A stretch of DNA of 64,000 bases, from NCBI GenBank assembly GCA_963662175.1, contig OY759218.1, forward strand, positions 53,017,427-53,081,426, given 5' to 3'. Shown in pieces: positions 24,401 to 35,189 of the stretch (its first letter is position 1; each line of letters begins with the position of its first letter). The notes under the pieces were generated by a model. It did not search any database, was not told the origin of the DNA, and saw only the letters and a list, made by a program, of their open reading frames with translations. The position numbers and the translations under genes are program-made. Source of the DNA: Aradus depressus (Eukaryota; Arthropoda; Insecta; Hemiptera; Aradidae).

Positions 24401-25133
24401 TCCCAACTTCGTGACCAACGTTGCTACCATTTTTCCACAATCCATTTCTGGACAATGTCCTTGCAACGCTTTGGTCCGAACTCGCGCATCTCTTCCTCCA
24501 GGGGTAGGCGTAAGGGCTCACCAATATCTGCTCCAATAGGCAATTGCGTCTGCAGAAGTACGAGGCGACAACCACATCCAAGACCAAATGTATGGAGAGC
24601 TCCCGCTAGCATCTGTAGCGCAGCCATAGAGACAGTTCGATATGCCCTTGCACCAGAATCGTGGGCTTCTATTTTATGGGACGATACCACCAACCTGTAG
24701 CAGCATACTTTACTACAGCGAAAGGTAATAGGCGATATAAACCATAATAGTTATAGTGTATTACCTCATCAGTGAGTGTGTTTAATGTTTCTAAAACATC
24801 TATCAAGCTGCATTCTACCGGTCCTGTATAAAGAGGTAATGTTTTTTCTTCGTTAGTATACACGTATTTTTTCCGTTTCTTGTGACTCCAGGATAGTACA
24901 CGTCTTCGACGTTTCTTTTTCGGTTTGTTTTCATCGCTCGACAGTTCCAGATCTTCGCCCTCATCCTGATTTTCGACACATTTTGTACCATTTCCTGGGG
25001 ATAACGGTTCTTTATTCATGTCCAGTTTTTTAGAATAATTGTTTTCTTGTGAGTTTTCTTTTTTCATTTTTGACTTCCGAATCGGTAGTTTTTTGGATAA
25101 TTCGTCCCTTTCAGGGCGCTTCCTTAGTAGCAT
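21414..25133 (-). CDS. Zinc-finger protein, four exons, possibly ZNF800-like (nuclear)
   Basis: Exons in coding order are 25133-24765 (or starting at 25199), 23703-23497, 23295-23215 and 21578-21414, with GT/AG borders, phase 0 throughout and stop TAA at 21416-21414. The first exon is highly charged with a KKKRRRR cluster that looks like a nuclear localisation signal. The second exon has a finger-like YECKKC-x(12)-HKTESC, which recalls the first finger of ZNF800. The last exon has two further Cys pairs (CEFC and CQKC). An ATG at 25199 would add a hydrophobic stretch, but that stretch is encoded by a T-rich run ending in TTTTAATAG that looks like a 3' splice site, so I prefer ATG 25133 and a possible 5' UTR intron. 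From 25133 the protein is about 273 residues. Function unknown; ZNF800 kinship is a weak guess from memory. Confidence 0.6.
21668..22047. repeat. Pair of about 70-bp direct repeats 300 bp apart
   Basis: The phrase AAATTATAATATTATTGTTA...GTCCAGGAATCACAC at 21673-21735 recurs as AAATTATAATATTAATGTTG...GTCCAGGAATCACAC at 21978-22040. Between them is a G homopolymer of over 20 bases (about 21892-21910). It lies in the last intron of the zinc-finger gene. Confidence 0.65.
22120..22212 (+). mobile_element. Helitron-like 3' end, copy 4 (diverged)
   Basis: It ends GCATTGCCGGGTAACACTGG then TAGT, close to the termini at 18178 and 13166, but the upstream blocks are weakly conserved. Confidence 0.35.
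22490..22715. repeat. Inverted repeat with GGGG-TAGTTGGCATAG arms
   Basis: GGGGCTAGTTGGCATAG near 22496 is the inverse of CTATGCCAACTTACCCC near 22674, and a further GGGGCAAGTTGGCA follows. Probably a small palindromic element in the zinc-finger gene's intron. Confidence 0.5.
22968..23165 (+). pseudogene. Non-LTR element C-terminal scrap
   Basis: Broken frames contain EEEQHMTSHHLDMCPALQDV preceded by a Cys-rich segment, as in the C..C..H..C tail of LINE polymerases. Frameshifted and short. It lies 50 bp from the 23215-23295 exon. Confidence 0.4.
23990..24727 (-). pseudogene. Degenerate R1-clade LINE fragment
   Basis: Minus-strand frames match the 6707-8230 element piece by piece: KYAATGWWYRPIK, AYRTVSMAALQMLAGA, KDIVQKWIVEKW and a degraded Cys/His tail. 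At least three frameshifts separate the pieces. It sits in intron 1 of the zinc-finger gene, starts about 40 bp past the donor at 24765 and shares its strand. Clearly older than the 6.7-kb copy. Confidence 0.75.
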
Positions 25134-25199
25134 TATAACGAGAAAACCTATTAAAATAAAAAAAAAATTAATTAGCCATTTTTTAGTTGACCACCCCAT

Positions 25200-27299
25200 T
25201 AGGCAGTGACGGTGAATAACTAAAAAGAATAAGTCGATGAATAACTTGAAAGAATAAGCTTAATGTCACCCGGTACCATCATACTCTCAACAAACATGCT
25301 TACAAGAACATGAATAGAGGGATCATTAAAATTCTTATGTGTCCTATCATAAGAAAAATTGGAGGGGGAGAGGGGATTTTTTTATACTTTTGAATTATCG
25401 GTCAGAAAATTCAAATTCTATAAAGACATAATAACTGGTGTCTTAACTAATTTGAGCTGTAAAACGGTTGTCTCGTAGAATACGATATATAAGACGTTCA
25501 GAAGGCTGATTTTCGTCTCGTATCATTTTTCTTCAATTTATTTACTTAATAATTTTTTTTGTTGTCTTGCATTAATTTTATAGGGTCGAAAAGAAAAAAT
25601 CGTAGGCGGTATAACATCGTAGTTAAAGGGCATGAGTCACATAAAGAAGAACAGGATTATTTATTTCCAACCCAACAGGACTATTGCAAGTATTAGATGC
25701 CGAAATAAATAATAATTAATTATGTAACAAAGATAACGCGTTATTCATAGATTTATTATGTCCATCATTGCTGTCGGATATAACAACGAAGTTTCGGTAG
25801 GCCCTTGAAGGTTCGTCTTATAACCGAATTATACCATATCGATGGTGTTGAACCGCAACCTCAAGAAGCCAAATTTTTCAGGAGACAAAAGACCTTTCAA
25901 AAATATTAAGCCTCGTTAGTCTTATTTTACTATTTTTATGAAATAATTTATAAGCAATTGAAGTTATGGTAGAAGTATTAATATTAATTTTTTTTCATAA
26001 TAACCTAGGCAATTAAGTAAACGTTTACTATCTAGTATTCTAGTGATAACGCAGAAGAAATTAGAACAGATGACATATGAGACATTTTTATATAGGCATA
26101 AAATGAGAAAATCCGCATACTCAATAATTAACTTTGCGGAAATTGGATGTAATTAAGTCAGAGGGGGCAAAACATCCGTGAAAGCCTTTTTACTATTTGC
26201 CTATTCTACCTCTTAAACAGAAAATAATCTAGAACAAAAACATTTTCGGGGAGGAAAAAATTGACTGAGCTACCCGCAGGGTCAGCAATAAGCATTGATG
26301 ATAACTGCACAAGTCTTCTTGACAAAGTAGTGTCTGCTCACTATTCGGGTGTACGTTGTATGATTTGAATGAAATTCTACATAAATGAGGTATTGGTCAT
26401 GGTATAAAGAAACTACCCTTAGGAAATTGGTTAGAACCAAAATATTAAGTTATGGTCTTGGAAGGTCAACAGTAAAACCCAATTCACTGTAGTGGCAATG
26501 AACTATAACATGGAACCCGCACTCATCAGCTATCTAATATGATGGTACTTGTTACCTAAAAAGCGATGAACTTAGAACGAAAAAAAAAAAAAAGTTACAC
26601 AGAAACCGATTTTTTATAACATTGTTTAAACAAAGAGAATAACACTACAGATTTCACACTAAAACTTAAAAAAAAAAAAAAGGGCAAGTTTTTACTTACT
26701 ACGAATAAAATCAGAGTACATTTTTCATTAAGAAGTTTTGAAAATTGTCCTGAATGTTTATAAACAGAGAGGAAATTTTAGATATTGTGTGATCAAAGTT
26801 ACCTTAAAATAAATAGATGTTTAAAAATCTCTGAAATTTTCAGCAGCTACATATTTTTTTCACAACAAATTCAACAATAATAAAATAATAGCAATAAAAA
26901 TGAACCAAATGCCGCAAAAAGTTTATTTAAATTGAAAACATTAGGGAGGTTATGTTTTAAAGGAAACAAATGAATAGTCGATAGGCAAGTTCCCCAAATG
27001 ATTCAGTTTGTGTCCAAGAAAACCTAATCCGAGATGGGGATTCCATTGTTTGCTCTTGGAATTGAAAAATTCTTCTGAAAAACAGTATTGAATAAATATA
27101 ATAATAAAAAACAATATTGGGGGAAGAGGGGTAAAAGCAGAATTACCCCCCCCCCCTAGCGCAGAGGCTCATAAGTCAGTTACATTAAGGATAAAGAAAT
27201 ATAGAAATATGCACGTTAAATTGGGAAAGACGTCCTAGTGATCAGCGAAGAACCTCTTGCGGTCTTGGGCTCAGACTTAATGACGTATTCGTTTATAGA
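25200..27299. other. Intergenic spacer, no gene seen
   Basis: AT-rich with scattered A and C homopolymers. No coding, RNA or repeat structure could be supported between the zinc-finger gene and the SINE-like block. Confidence 0.45.
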
Positions 27300-27600
27300 C
27301 TCCTACTGTTACTCAGCCTGTCAACGAAATCCAGCAAGGTCCTTAGGGTTTTTATCTGAGAGGTGAAAAAACCTTGAGCACGCCGTCCTTTGGATGGGAC
27401 GTTAAGCAATTGTTCCGAGCCTGTGTGATGTCAGGTACTTGTTAAAGACCCCTACCCTACGTAACTAAACCTGGGTAGGCAAAATTTAAGACTTCCACAA
27501 GATCAGAGTCGAGCTTATGTCCACCAGACTTCTACGCGTATGTAGAAAAATTAAATTGTACGGGTAATGACCCAATCCCAGGGGCAAGGAAAAATAAAAT
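27300..27600 (+). mobile_element. SINE-like repeat, family 2, partial
   Basis: It contains AGCACGCCGTCCTTTGGATG, GGACGTTAAGCAATTGTTCC, GATGTCAGGTACTTGTTAAA and GACCCCTACC, in the same order as the copy at 62620-62930. The tRNA-like head is absent or lost here. Confidence 0.55.
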
Positions 27601-27826
27601 AAAAAATTACAAAGTAATAATGGTTATTTATTTTGTATGTAATATGACATGTTGTGGGCAGAGACATCTCATAGAAATAAAATACGTTGTTTTCACACTG
27701 TTTTATTTGAGACCAGAAACGGGTTTCAACACAACTGTGCCACTTATGATGATGCAGTTGCGTTGAATATCAGTTCTGGTCACAAGTAAAGCAGCGGGAA
27801 GACAATGTATATTATTCCTATGACTA

Positions 27827-27832
27827 TTTATT
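27827..27832 (-). promoter_or_regulatory. Polyadenylation signal of the caspase gene
   Basis: AATAAA on the minus strand, three bases beyond the TGA stop (27838-27836). This would give a very short 3' UTR; other signals further on are possible. Confidence 0.45.
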
Positions 27833-27835
27833 TCT

Positions 27836-30800
27836 TCATATAAACAAATCCTTCTGCAAACGATAATGTAGAATTTCTGGATGCATGGTTATACCTTCGG
27901 GCAGGCCATGTCCCCGTCCATCTAATGGTTTATTGTAAGTTTTTCGGATAACGTTTTTTGCTATGGTCTCTATGGGTTCTTCTTTTGAATTTCGGAGTTC
28001 TTCACACAAAACTCGAATAAAAATGCTCCCTGAAAAATAAATTAATGTTCTGTGAGTAAAAAAATTACAGGAACAATTTTATAGGGGCAGTGGAAATATA
28101 TAATAATATTCATGATCTTACCACCAGGATAAAAAAAAAAGTCTAGGATCTAATACCACATTAAATTCTAAGCAAAGTAGTTCCTGTTTTCTGGTAAAAA
28201 AAAAGTCTTCCTTCCTAAGAGACATTATTGTGGAGTGTGCACACATGTATACAGATGAATTATTGTACGCTATAATCACCACTTCTAAGAGTATTATGAT
28301 TTTCATATAATGTTGTATGGGTGCAAGTATTCAACAATATCAAAGGATTTACAACAATATTTCAGGTTTTATGACAGTTTGACATTTCAACAATTTTATT
28401 TTTCTAAAATTAATAATACAAAAATTAGCCACAGACATTTACTTTTCGGTTGTTTGTGAGATGAATAATTGCACTTTTTGATAAAAATATCACCGATACC
28501 ACGGACCATTTTTTTTTTTATTAATATATTCGCAATGAAAACTTAGAATTGTAATTTCACAAAGATGTCTTCGTATTAATGACATTAATATAAATTCTGT
28601 GTGTATAAAATGTGGTACTCTAATAGCGCCTGCAGGAGAAATGTTGCAATTTCGTAAGTGCGAATTGGTGGATTGAACTATCCTGAATATATGAAACATA
28701 ATGATGTTTTAATTGCATTACATCACATAAAAATAAAATAACATTTATTATAAACGTATTTTATTATTTTTACGGCACATTTAACATTTTTTAACTGTAA
28801 ATTTACCTATTTCTATTCACTCGAAAAAATATATGTATGTAGTTACATACATTGCTTCTGAGCAAGTCATTTTGGGTTATTTTTATGAAAATACAAAGGA
28901 ATTTGAAGGACCCTGAAATTTGTACAAAGAGCATGTTTTATGAAAATATCGTAGGGCCGTGTTGGCTAGAGTGTAGGGCTTTGGTTTCATGTAGCCACCA
29001 CGGGCGAGGGTTCTAATCCCGTCTGTTTTATTTTTCATAGATAAAACTTCTCTCCCGGGGTCAGAATGTTTGTAAATAACACTGGTTATCTAGCCCGCCC
29101 CTGACGTATCAAAATAAAAATGGCCTACTACCTCCGCCCACTTTCAGCTCAAAAGAAGAAATTTCCACGCGTTGTTTAAAAAAAAAAAATAAATAAAATA
29201 TGGTGGTAGTGTGCATACATCTTACTCATCGACTTAGCGCATAAGCTAATTTATATTAAAATATCGCTTAAAAAATAGGAGATTAAATAGACACACTTAC
29301 CTTCGTTTTCATGACGGAAAGCCTTAAAGTTTTTTACAGTGGACATGAAAAGCAAATAATCACTTAAAATGTTTTTTGTGGACATTTTATCAGAGGCCCA
29401 GAAGCCATCTAAAACAATAACAAATAAAGAAAATTTAAATAAAATTGCTTTAATTATTGATTCATGATTAGGAATAAATAGTAATAAGTATATATAAATA
29501 TAATGTAATCAGCACTTTCCTATGTTAAACAATCAGTTACATATGGTAAAAATATTTAAATTAGACTTATTCTGACTTAAGCCCTTTTGAGCAAACACCA
29601 GACATATAATATTGAAACTGAAACTTTTTTTTCTACTCACGTCTCACAATATTTTCGCCCTGACAAGCTTGGATTACAACAACTTTTGGTATATTAAGTA
29701 ATACTTCACACGACAGCAGTAATTCTTCTAATTTTTCAATTTTGAATTCGACATTATCGGTAGTAAAAACGCAACCTAAAATAGAAAAATAATTTATATA
29801 AATAAGGATGTACGCTAAAACTCAATATTTTACTTTCGTGGGGGCTTCTGAATCCTCATTCTAAATGTTGTATCGATACATTTATTACATCGGCAATTAT
29901 TAGAATATTTGGGTCGAGCCCCCATCCCTACTGCCAATGTGACCGGACAATTAATAGGTGCCGTCCATATGGAGTTTTTAATTTAAATATAAAAATTCAT
30001 GCCAACACATTCATTAGAATTTCTGTGTGAAGCCTCCCCCCCTTCCCTTTGGCCGATTTGGCTGAAAATCATTAGGTATCGTACATAACAGGGTTCTGAA
30101 CAAAATAAAAAATTTGTGTCGATACATTCAATCTATCAGGAGTTATCGTGTGCACAGGTATACACAGACATTTTTTTTGAGATCAAGAGGTCGGAAAACA
30201 TGAAATTCCGGTGAAAACTCAACATGGATTTTCTTACCGATTACATAACTTCCCCTATACTTCGTATATCTGGGGAAGCACAACGCTTCGCTCCATTTTT
30301 GTCCTAGGATAACCCTATTATACAAAGTAAAAAAAATATCGAGACCTAAAAGAAAAGCCTCGTTACAAATAAACAGAACTACGATAGATAATGAATGCTC
30401 ACCCTTGGCACCGTGGGACATGATCACCAAGAAAAATACTGAATGATTGCTGCTAAAAAAACTCTCTATATACTCTGGAAGTAACAAAAACTGAGTGATT
30501 TCCCAATCGATGAACAGTTGCACTTTAAATTTTAAATCGGTCATAGTGCGATAGAGGTTTTCACAATCCCGCTCTGAACCTTTACGATCATCTCCTGGCT
30601 TCTGGAAAGAAAATAAATAGAAAGATTAGTTAAATATTCATCTTTAACTAACATGATGACTGCAGGAAGAATGTTTAGTCTCTTGTCTTCGACTGTGTAG
30701 GATGGGTGCTGCATTACGTGCACCCCCCCTCCCCCCCACAACACTTATTGTTTTGCATGGAGAGAACAAAATGAGAAACGTGGTAGTTCGGAAATTAGAA

Positions 30801-33216
30801 CGTGCATTTTAGAGTGAGTAAAGATGTTGCCAAGCTTAGTTAGTCACATTGTTCTGTACTCTGATACATGCACAGGCCAAAACCGCAATCAACAAATGGC
30901 TGCTGTAATGCTGTACGTAGTGCAGCATTTTCCTAATGTTCGGGTAATTGAGCAAAAATATTTTGAAAAGGGGCACTCACGGAATGCGACTCAATGCACA
31001 GCGCTTTTGAGTCAGCAAAGAAATATGTGTGTCTACACTATGAACGACTGGCTCAATATTATGAAATTAGCAGGATCAAACCGCTTGAAAAACAAAGTAA
31101 GTAACCCATACCATGTACAAGAATTAAAGTTTAACAACTTTAAATACTTAAAATCATTATCAGGGAAAGTATTAAAGAACAAGAAAATCGACACCGAAAG
31201 GAATACGATCAACTGGTTTAAGATAAAGAGGATGCGGTATGAAAAAGATTATCCTGGGGTCATCCCTACAGTCATGACTACGACTCTCCTTACAAACAAC
31301 TTAATACGTTTAAGAAAGGTGGAAACCCTGCACCATTCCCTGAGCTAACAGCTCTTTACAGAGAGGAGCTGAAAATCACAGAGTTGAAAAAACAAGGCCT
31401 ATTAAAACTGTGCAAAAAACAATGTAATTCCAGCGGAATTCCATTCGTATTACACAAATTTAAAATCGACCAAAACTAGAATTGACGATTATCAAATAAT
31501 TATTTTTTATTTCAATTGCTTATTTAATTTTAAACTTATATGAAAAAGAAAATATTAAAAAATAGGTATTTTTTGAGTCAGTTTGTTGATTTGTAACCAA
31601 GTTATAAAATTGTTATGTCGGCATCTAAAAGTGACCAACGTAAAGTTCTTTGAGTCGGCGTTGTGCTACTTTAATTTGTGCACATTTCAAAATACTTAGG
31701 GTTTTATTTATCTAATGATGTTAAGTTTTAATTTTATTGTGTTAAAGTAATGTTTTTTTGCTTGCAGTTGTATTTTGTGAAGTTTTTTTTAAAAATAACC
31801 AAACCCAGGGTTCAATTCAACACCCGGCAGGTATAAGTGACCATATCCCTAATAGTTTAGAAAATAAAAATGGAGTATTTTAGTTGTGATTAGTGCAATT
31901 AAAACTCCCATTTCGGGCAATTCATAACTTTTGGGCCAATATTACATAGATTGTGGGTTCCCAAAAATTACATTTTAGAAAAAAAATGGTAAGGAAGTTG
32001 CGATTCGACAATGCCCATATCCACTAAACAAATTCCTTTAAGGAAGCAGAACTGACTAACAGCCAATTTTTCGATTTCGCCACATTAATATAGTTTTACC
32101 AATTAAAATTCTAAAGAAACATGGCTGATAAATTACATCAATTAGCAAGAAAGATCCTTTGTATCTGAATAAAATTGAATATAGGATATGGGGTCGTTAT
32201 CTACTGAAAACGTCGTTGTGAAAATTTCAAATTTTCTACCGTACAATTTGCAAATCAGGAGATAACCACTTCTGCTTCTCAACCGACGATATATTCCTGT
32301 GAAATTAGACAATATAAAAGTTAAACAAGTTCTTTGTTTTCATATATTTTAATAGCTTTCCACTATATCGACGAAATGTATTCGACATATTGTTTGGTTT
32401 AACGTTCTTGTGTACTCAACACGGGCAGAAAGGACGAACTCTCTGCTCTCTACAGGCTACCATCCTTTTCCCGCTTGATTTTGAACATTAAATAAAGAGT
32501 AAACTTACGTTTAGGAATCTTTGTATGTTTATTATAATGCATAATCCAACATTTTCAGGATCTTTTATTGGGTAAACATCATTTAAACTTCGAATTTGTC
32601 GTTTTCCTGGTGGATTATTAATACAATTGATAACACTGTCATGGTTTATATTTAAAAATTTCCGTTCATGTAATTGTAAGAAGAATATTTCAAGATAGTT
32701 ATATGCCACGTTCGGAAGCAGCGACTTATTTTGTACTGTCAAATCCTTGATAAGTTTTTCACAGTCTTTCGCTTGAATATTTTCAAAAAGTCGATAAAGT
32801 TTACACCTCAACGGTGAAATGTGTGTTGGACATTCAAGCGACATTGCGTCCTCTTTCTTAATACCAATTTCTTCTAGTACATAGTATATTTTCAAAATGG
32901 ATAAACACTCAATAAATTTTTCTTGCCATACGTTGCTCACCGAATTTTTACTTGCTTGTACAAATTGATCCATGATTACAGGAAAATATCGTGGAGGGTC
33001 GCTCCGCTCTGCCGAAACAGCTCCTTTACACATTTTTAAAGCTTGTTCAACACCTTCATACATCAAAAAAATAAGTGAAATCTTATCACAAAGTTCCAAA
33101 TCTTTTTCAACTTGTGTTATTAAGTCTACATCTATACGTCGACTAGAATATTTTCGATTAGTTACACGATGTTCACTTCTGTTGTTTAACTCTGCTGAAA
33201 AATTGTCAGGAATCAT
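27836..33216 (-). CDS. Dredd: Initiator caspase, caspase-8 / Dredd type (five exons, complete)
   Basis: This is a cysteine-aspartate protease. Dredd-type caspases act in IMD immune signalling and apoptosis in the cytosol. Exons in coding order are 33216-32509, 30601-30403, 29775-29641, 29408-29301 and 28029-27836. Phases agree, and 1344 nt give 447 residues. The N-terminal about 200 residues hold two weak death-effector-like helical stretches (SLIFLMYEGVEQAL; PLRCKLYRLFENI). The p20 starts at VGLCIIINIQRF. Next come the substrate-pocket Arg in RKGSERDCENL, the catalytic His in VIMSHG and the catalytic Cys in VVIQACQGE. The p10 has SDYLLFMSTV, the FKAFRHENEG loop and GSIFIRVLCEELR. The segment between QACQG and SDYLLF is only about 20 residues, shorter than in caspase-8; WASD is a possible cleavage site. 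An AATAAA follows 3 nt after the stop. Dredd is preferred over other initiators because of the DED-like prodomain and QACQG box; I did not test this. Confidence 0.88.
28953..29140 (+). mobile_element. tRNA-derived SINE, family 1, in caspase intron 4
   Basis: The head is GGCTAGAGTGTAGGGCTTTG, with a B-box-like GGGTTCTAATCCC and the TAAAACTTCTCTCCCGGGG body, as at 10331-10513. It is antisense to the caspase. Confidence 0.7.
29829..30310 (+). repeat. Dispersed repeat family A in caspase intron 2
   Basis: It shows successive phrases TGTATCGATACATTTATTAC, TCGGCAATTATTAG, TTTGGCCGATTTGGCTGAAA, TTGTGTCGATACATTCAATC, GAAATTCCGGTGAAAACTCA and ATTACATAACTTCCCC. It ends about 95 bp from the exon whose donor is at 30403. 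The open frame 30143-30402 continuing past the exon is this repeat, not coding sequence. Confidence 0.65.
30824..31479 (+). pseudogene. Frameshifted fragment of a transposon-borne DUF7869-like gene
   Basis: The frame 30824-31348 reads LYSDTCTGQNRNQQMAAVM, then QKYFEKGHSRN. It then shifts near 31255 to the frame that ends at TAG 31477-31479 (PYKQLNTFKKGG ... SSGIPFVLHKF). The D-TC-GQN and GHSRN type motifs recall a repetitive arthropod gene family carried by large DNA transposons (my recollection). It is antisense within caspase intron 1, and N-terminal parts are missing. Confidence 0.55.
32300..32398. repeat. Dispersed repeat family B, copy in caspase intron 1
   Basis: TATAAAAGTTAAACAAGTTC and TTAATAGCTTTCCACTATAT plus CGACGAAATGTATTCG match 17265-17345. 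Confidence 0.6.
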
Positions 33217-33301
33217 GATTTATAAAGAAACGAAAAAAATAACACAAACAGAAAAATTATAAATCACAACCTACCAACCTAATGTCATAACTAAAGGTGG
33301 T

Positions 33302-33362
33302 GTTCATGAACGAACTAGTTCAAGTGAACTATTAATTTAAATGAAAGAGACTGAACTAGTTC
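33302..33362. promoter_or_regulatory. Cluster of 10-bp palindromes upstream of the caspase ATG
   Basis: GTTCATGAAC (33302-33311) and GAACTAGTTC twice (33312-33321 and 33353-33362) lie 86-146 bp upstream of the start codon. GTTCA/TGAAC half-sites resemble nuclear-receptor elements, but simple GAACTAGTTC repeats also occur as satellite DNA, so regulatory use is only a guess. Confidence 0.3.
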
Positions 33363-33599
33363 AGTAGGAGAATGAACGTCATCGCGGTTATTATTTCAAA
33401 TAATTATAATGGTAGCTTAATTATGTGTAAAAACCATAATTACATTGCCAGTGCCTCAGCTTAATGTTTTACCTTTCCACAAGGATTCATTAAAGGTTGC
33501 CTTTCTCCAGAAGAAATCCATTTGGCACAGGATTGAATCCTATATAGACTGAAAACTGACATGGATCTAGACACACAGATATCTTTCCCCTAGATTTTC

Positions 33600-33786
33600 C
33601 TATCCAAAGCCATTTTTCTCCATTTATGCAGCCGAAGGTTTCTAGCGTCCCGGTCGACTGTCGATCCACAACGAAGAAACTACAATATCAGATGGTTTGA
33701 TCTGCTCTACCAACTGCTAGACAATCCAAACTTTCTATTTAACAAAAAAATAAAACTGATCATTCACAAGACAATAATAAAACCTA
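33600..33786 (+). pseudogene. Jockey-like RT fragment, left part (split by Tc1-like element)
   Basis: The frame reads NIRWFDLLYQLLDNP, then KLIIHKTIIKPT, and is cut at the TA where the Tc1-like element begins. It resumes at 35190 with YGTRIWGSAKS. This is the thumb and post-RT region of a Jockey-clade polymerase. Confidence 0.6.
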
Positions 33787-34044
33787 CACTACCCGTTAAA
33801 GTATTTGCCCACCTTTATTTTCTTGGAAAATACATATTTTAAGAGTTAGAACAACATTTTTTGAACCAAAAAATAAATATTTATAATAATAAGATGTTGA
33901 TAATATATAATTTAAACAGAAATAAAAAATAAAAAAAAATTAAAACTTAAACTAGGTACTGATTGGTTGATATGGCATCTATTACAGCTCTACATATTCT
34001 AGGCATTCTCTTGCCCGTGTTAGTCTCTTTTTTTTTTTTATGGC

Positions 34045-34686
34045 TGGTAAATGGAACAGCAAAATTGGAGTCGAGCTGACTGGGAAAAAGTCTTATGGAA
34101 TGACGAGTCCAAATTTTAGATTTTTGGTTCTCGATGGCGAACATTTTTGTTCGAAGAACATTAGGTAGGCGACTCAAAAATTATTGTATCATGCTTACAA
34201 TTAAGTTTGGTTGAGGCTTTGTAATGGTTTGGGGATGTTTTGGTGGGAACAGAGTTGGCGACTTAGTGGAAATTTAAGGAATCATGAAAAAAAAAACAAT
34301 ATAAAAAAATCCTGGAGGAGAATGCAATTCCTTCTGGTGAAAGAATAATTGGAGAAATATTCGTGTTCATGCAGGACAATGATCCAAAACATTCTTCTAA
34401 GCTATGCAAGAGTTTTCTTGAGCATCCGGTTCAACAGGAAAAAATAAACATAATGATTTGGCCTCCACAGTTTCCCATCCTTCACCCAATCGAGCTTTTA
34501 TGGGATAAGTTGGATAGGAATGTGAGAAGGTTAGCCCCAACTAACAAACAGGATCTCTGGAGAATTTTACAGGATGAATGGAAGAAAATTTCTGCAGAAA
34601 AATTGGAGAAACTTATTAAAAGAATTCCTAGAATATGTAGAGCTGTAATAGCTGCCATATCAACCAATCAGCTGTTTAAGTTTTAA
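34045..34686 (+). pseudogene. Tc1-like transposase, C-terminal half, degenerate
   Basis: It begins in a broken frame with DWEKVLWNDESKF around the first catalytic Asp, then stop codons, then a clean frame 34363-34686 with MQDNDPKHSS (second Asp) and HPIELLWDKLDR (Glu). The spacing fits the DD34E Tc1 group. The DNA-binding N-terminus is missing. Inactive. Confidence 0.8.
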
Positions 34687-34742
34687 ATTGATTTTTATTT
34701 CTATTTAAATTATATTATATCATCATCTTATTATTATAAATA

Positions 34743-35088
34743 TATATATATATTTTTTTCCCCAGGGCTGATTTGTGTCACCGCGGCCAGAGTAGGCCTA
34801 TTGTGTGTCCTGTGTGTGTTGGTCCCTACAGCAGCCCTGTATCTCTAATAATGTTCAGGATTCTTCTGCAGGTTCCTTCTAGCGATGCCCATATTGTATA
34901 GGTGTTTGATCATATGACAGTGTCCTGTAATCAGCCCTGTCATAGCTCTTAGATCCATTCTCCTCATATTCAGGAGCTCTCGGCTCCTTTTCTCTGAGGG
35001 TTCCGCTACAAAGAGTTTTGAGTGTCTTTGCTTTGGGACCCCTCTCCAGAACTGGATGTGATTCCTGGTCAGCCAACCATTTATTGCC
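34743..35088 (-). mobile_element. LINE 3' end nested in the Tc1-like element
   Basis: Minus-strand frames contain MDLRAMTGLITGHCHMIKHL and YNMGIARR, as in the RNase H tail of Jockey- or R1-type LINEs. A poly(T) on the plus strand (34753-34759) is its A tail. The 7-bp target copies ATAAATA flank it (34736-34742 and 35089-35095) and rejoin the uninterrupted terminal repeat known from the left arm. Confidence 0.75.
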
Positions 35089-35189
35089 ATAAATACTTAT
35101 TTTTTGATTCAAAAAATGTTGTTTTAAATCTTAAAATATGTATTTTCTAAGAAAATAAAGGTGGGCAAATACTTTTGACCGGTAGTGTA

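Larger units (their letters stand above)
33787..35187 (+). mobile_element. Tc1-like transposon with long inverted ends, TA target duplication
   Basis: The ends CACTACCCGTTAAAGTATTT (33787) and its near-inverse ending at 35187 extend about 100 bp, with TA at 33785-33786 and 35188-35189. The left arm also contains an inverted copy of the transposase 3' end (33946-34020 against 34612-34686), so the left terminus is a duplicate of the right one. A LINE scrap is nested in the right arm (34743-35088). Neither transposase nor 5' region is intact. Confidence 0.85.

Noticed and set aside
24669..24764. Reading zinc-finger exon 1 on into KYAATGWWYRPIK
   Set aside because: That peptide belongs to the R1-like fragment; a good donor GAG|GTAATA precedes it.
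27660..27800. Penelope-like terminal motif (GAAACCCG-type phrase on the minus strand)
   Set aside because: Only a short resemblance, no polymerase nearby and no second copy in the window.
30143..30402. Open frame extending past caspase exon 2
   Set aside because: It follows the GT donor at 30402-30401 and consists of repeat family A.
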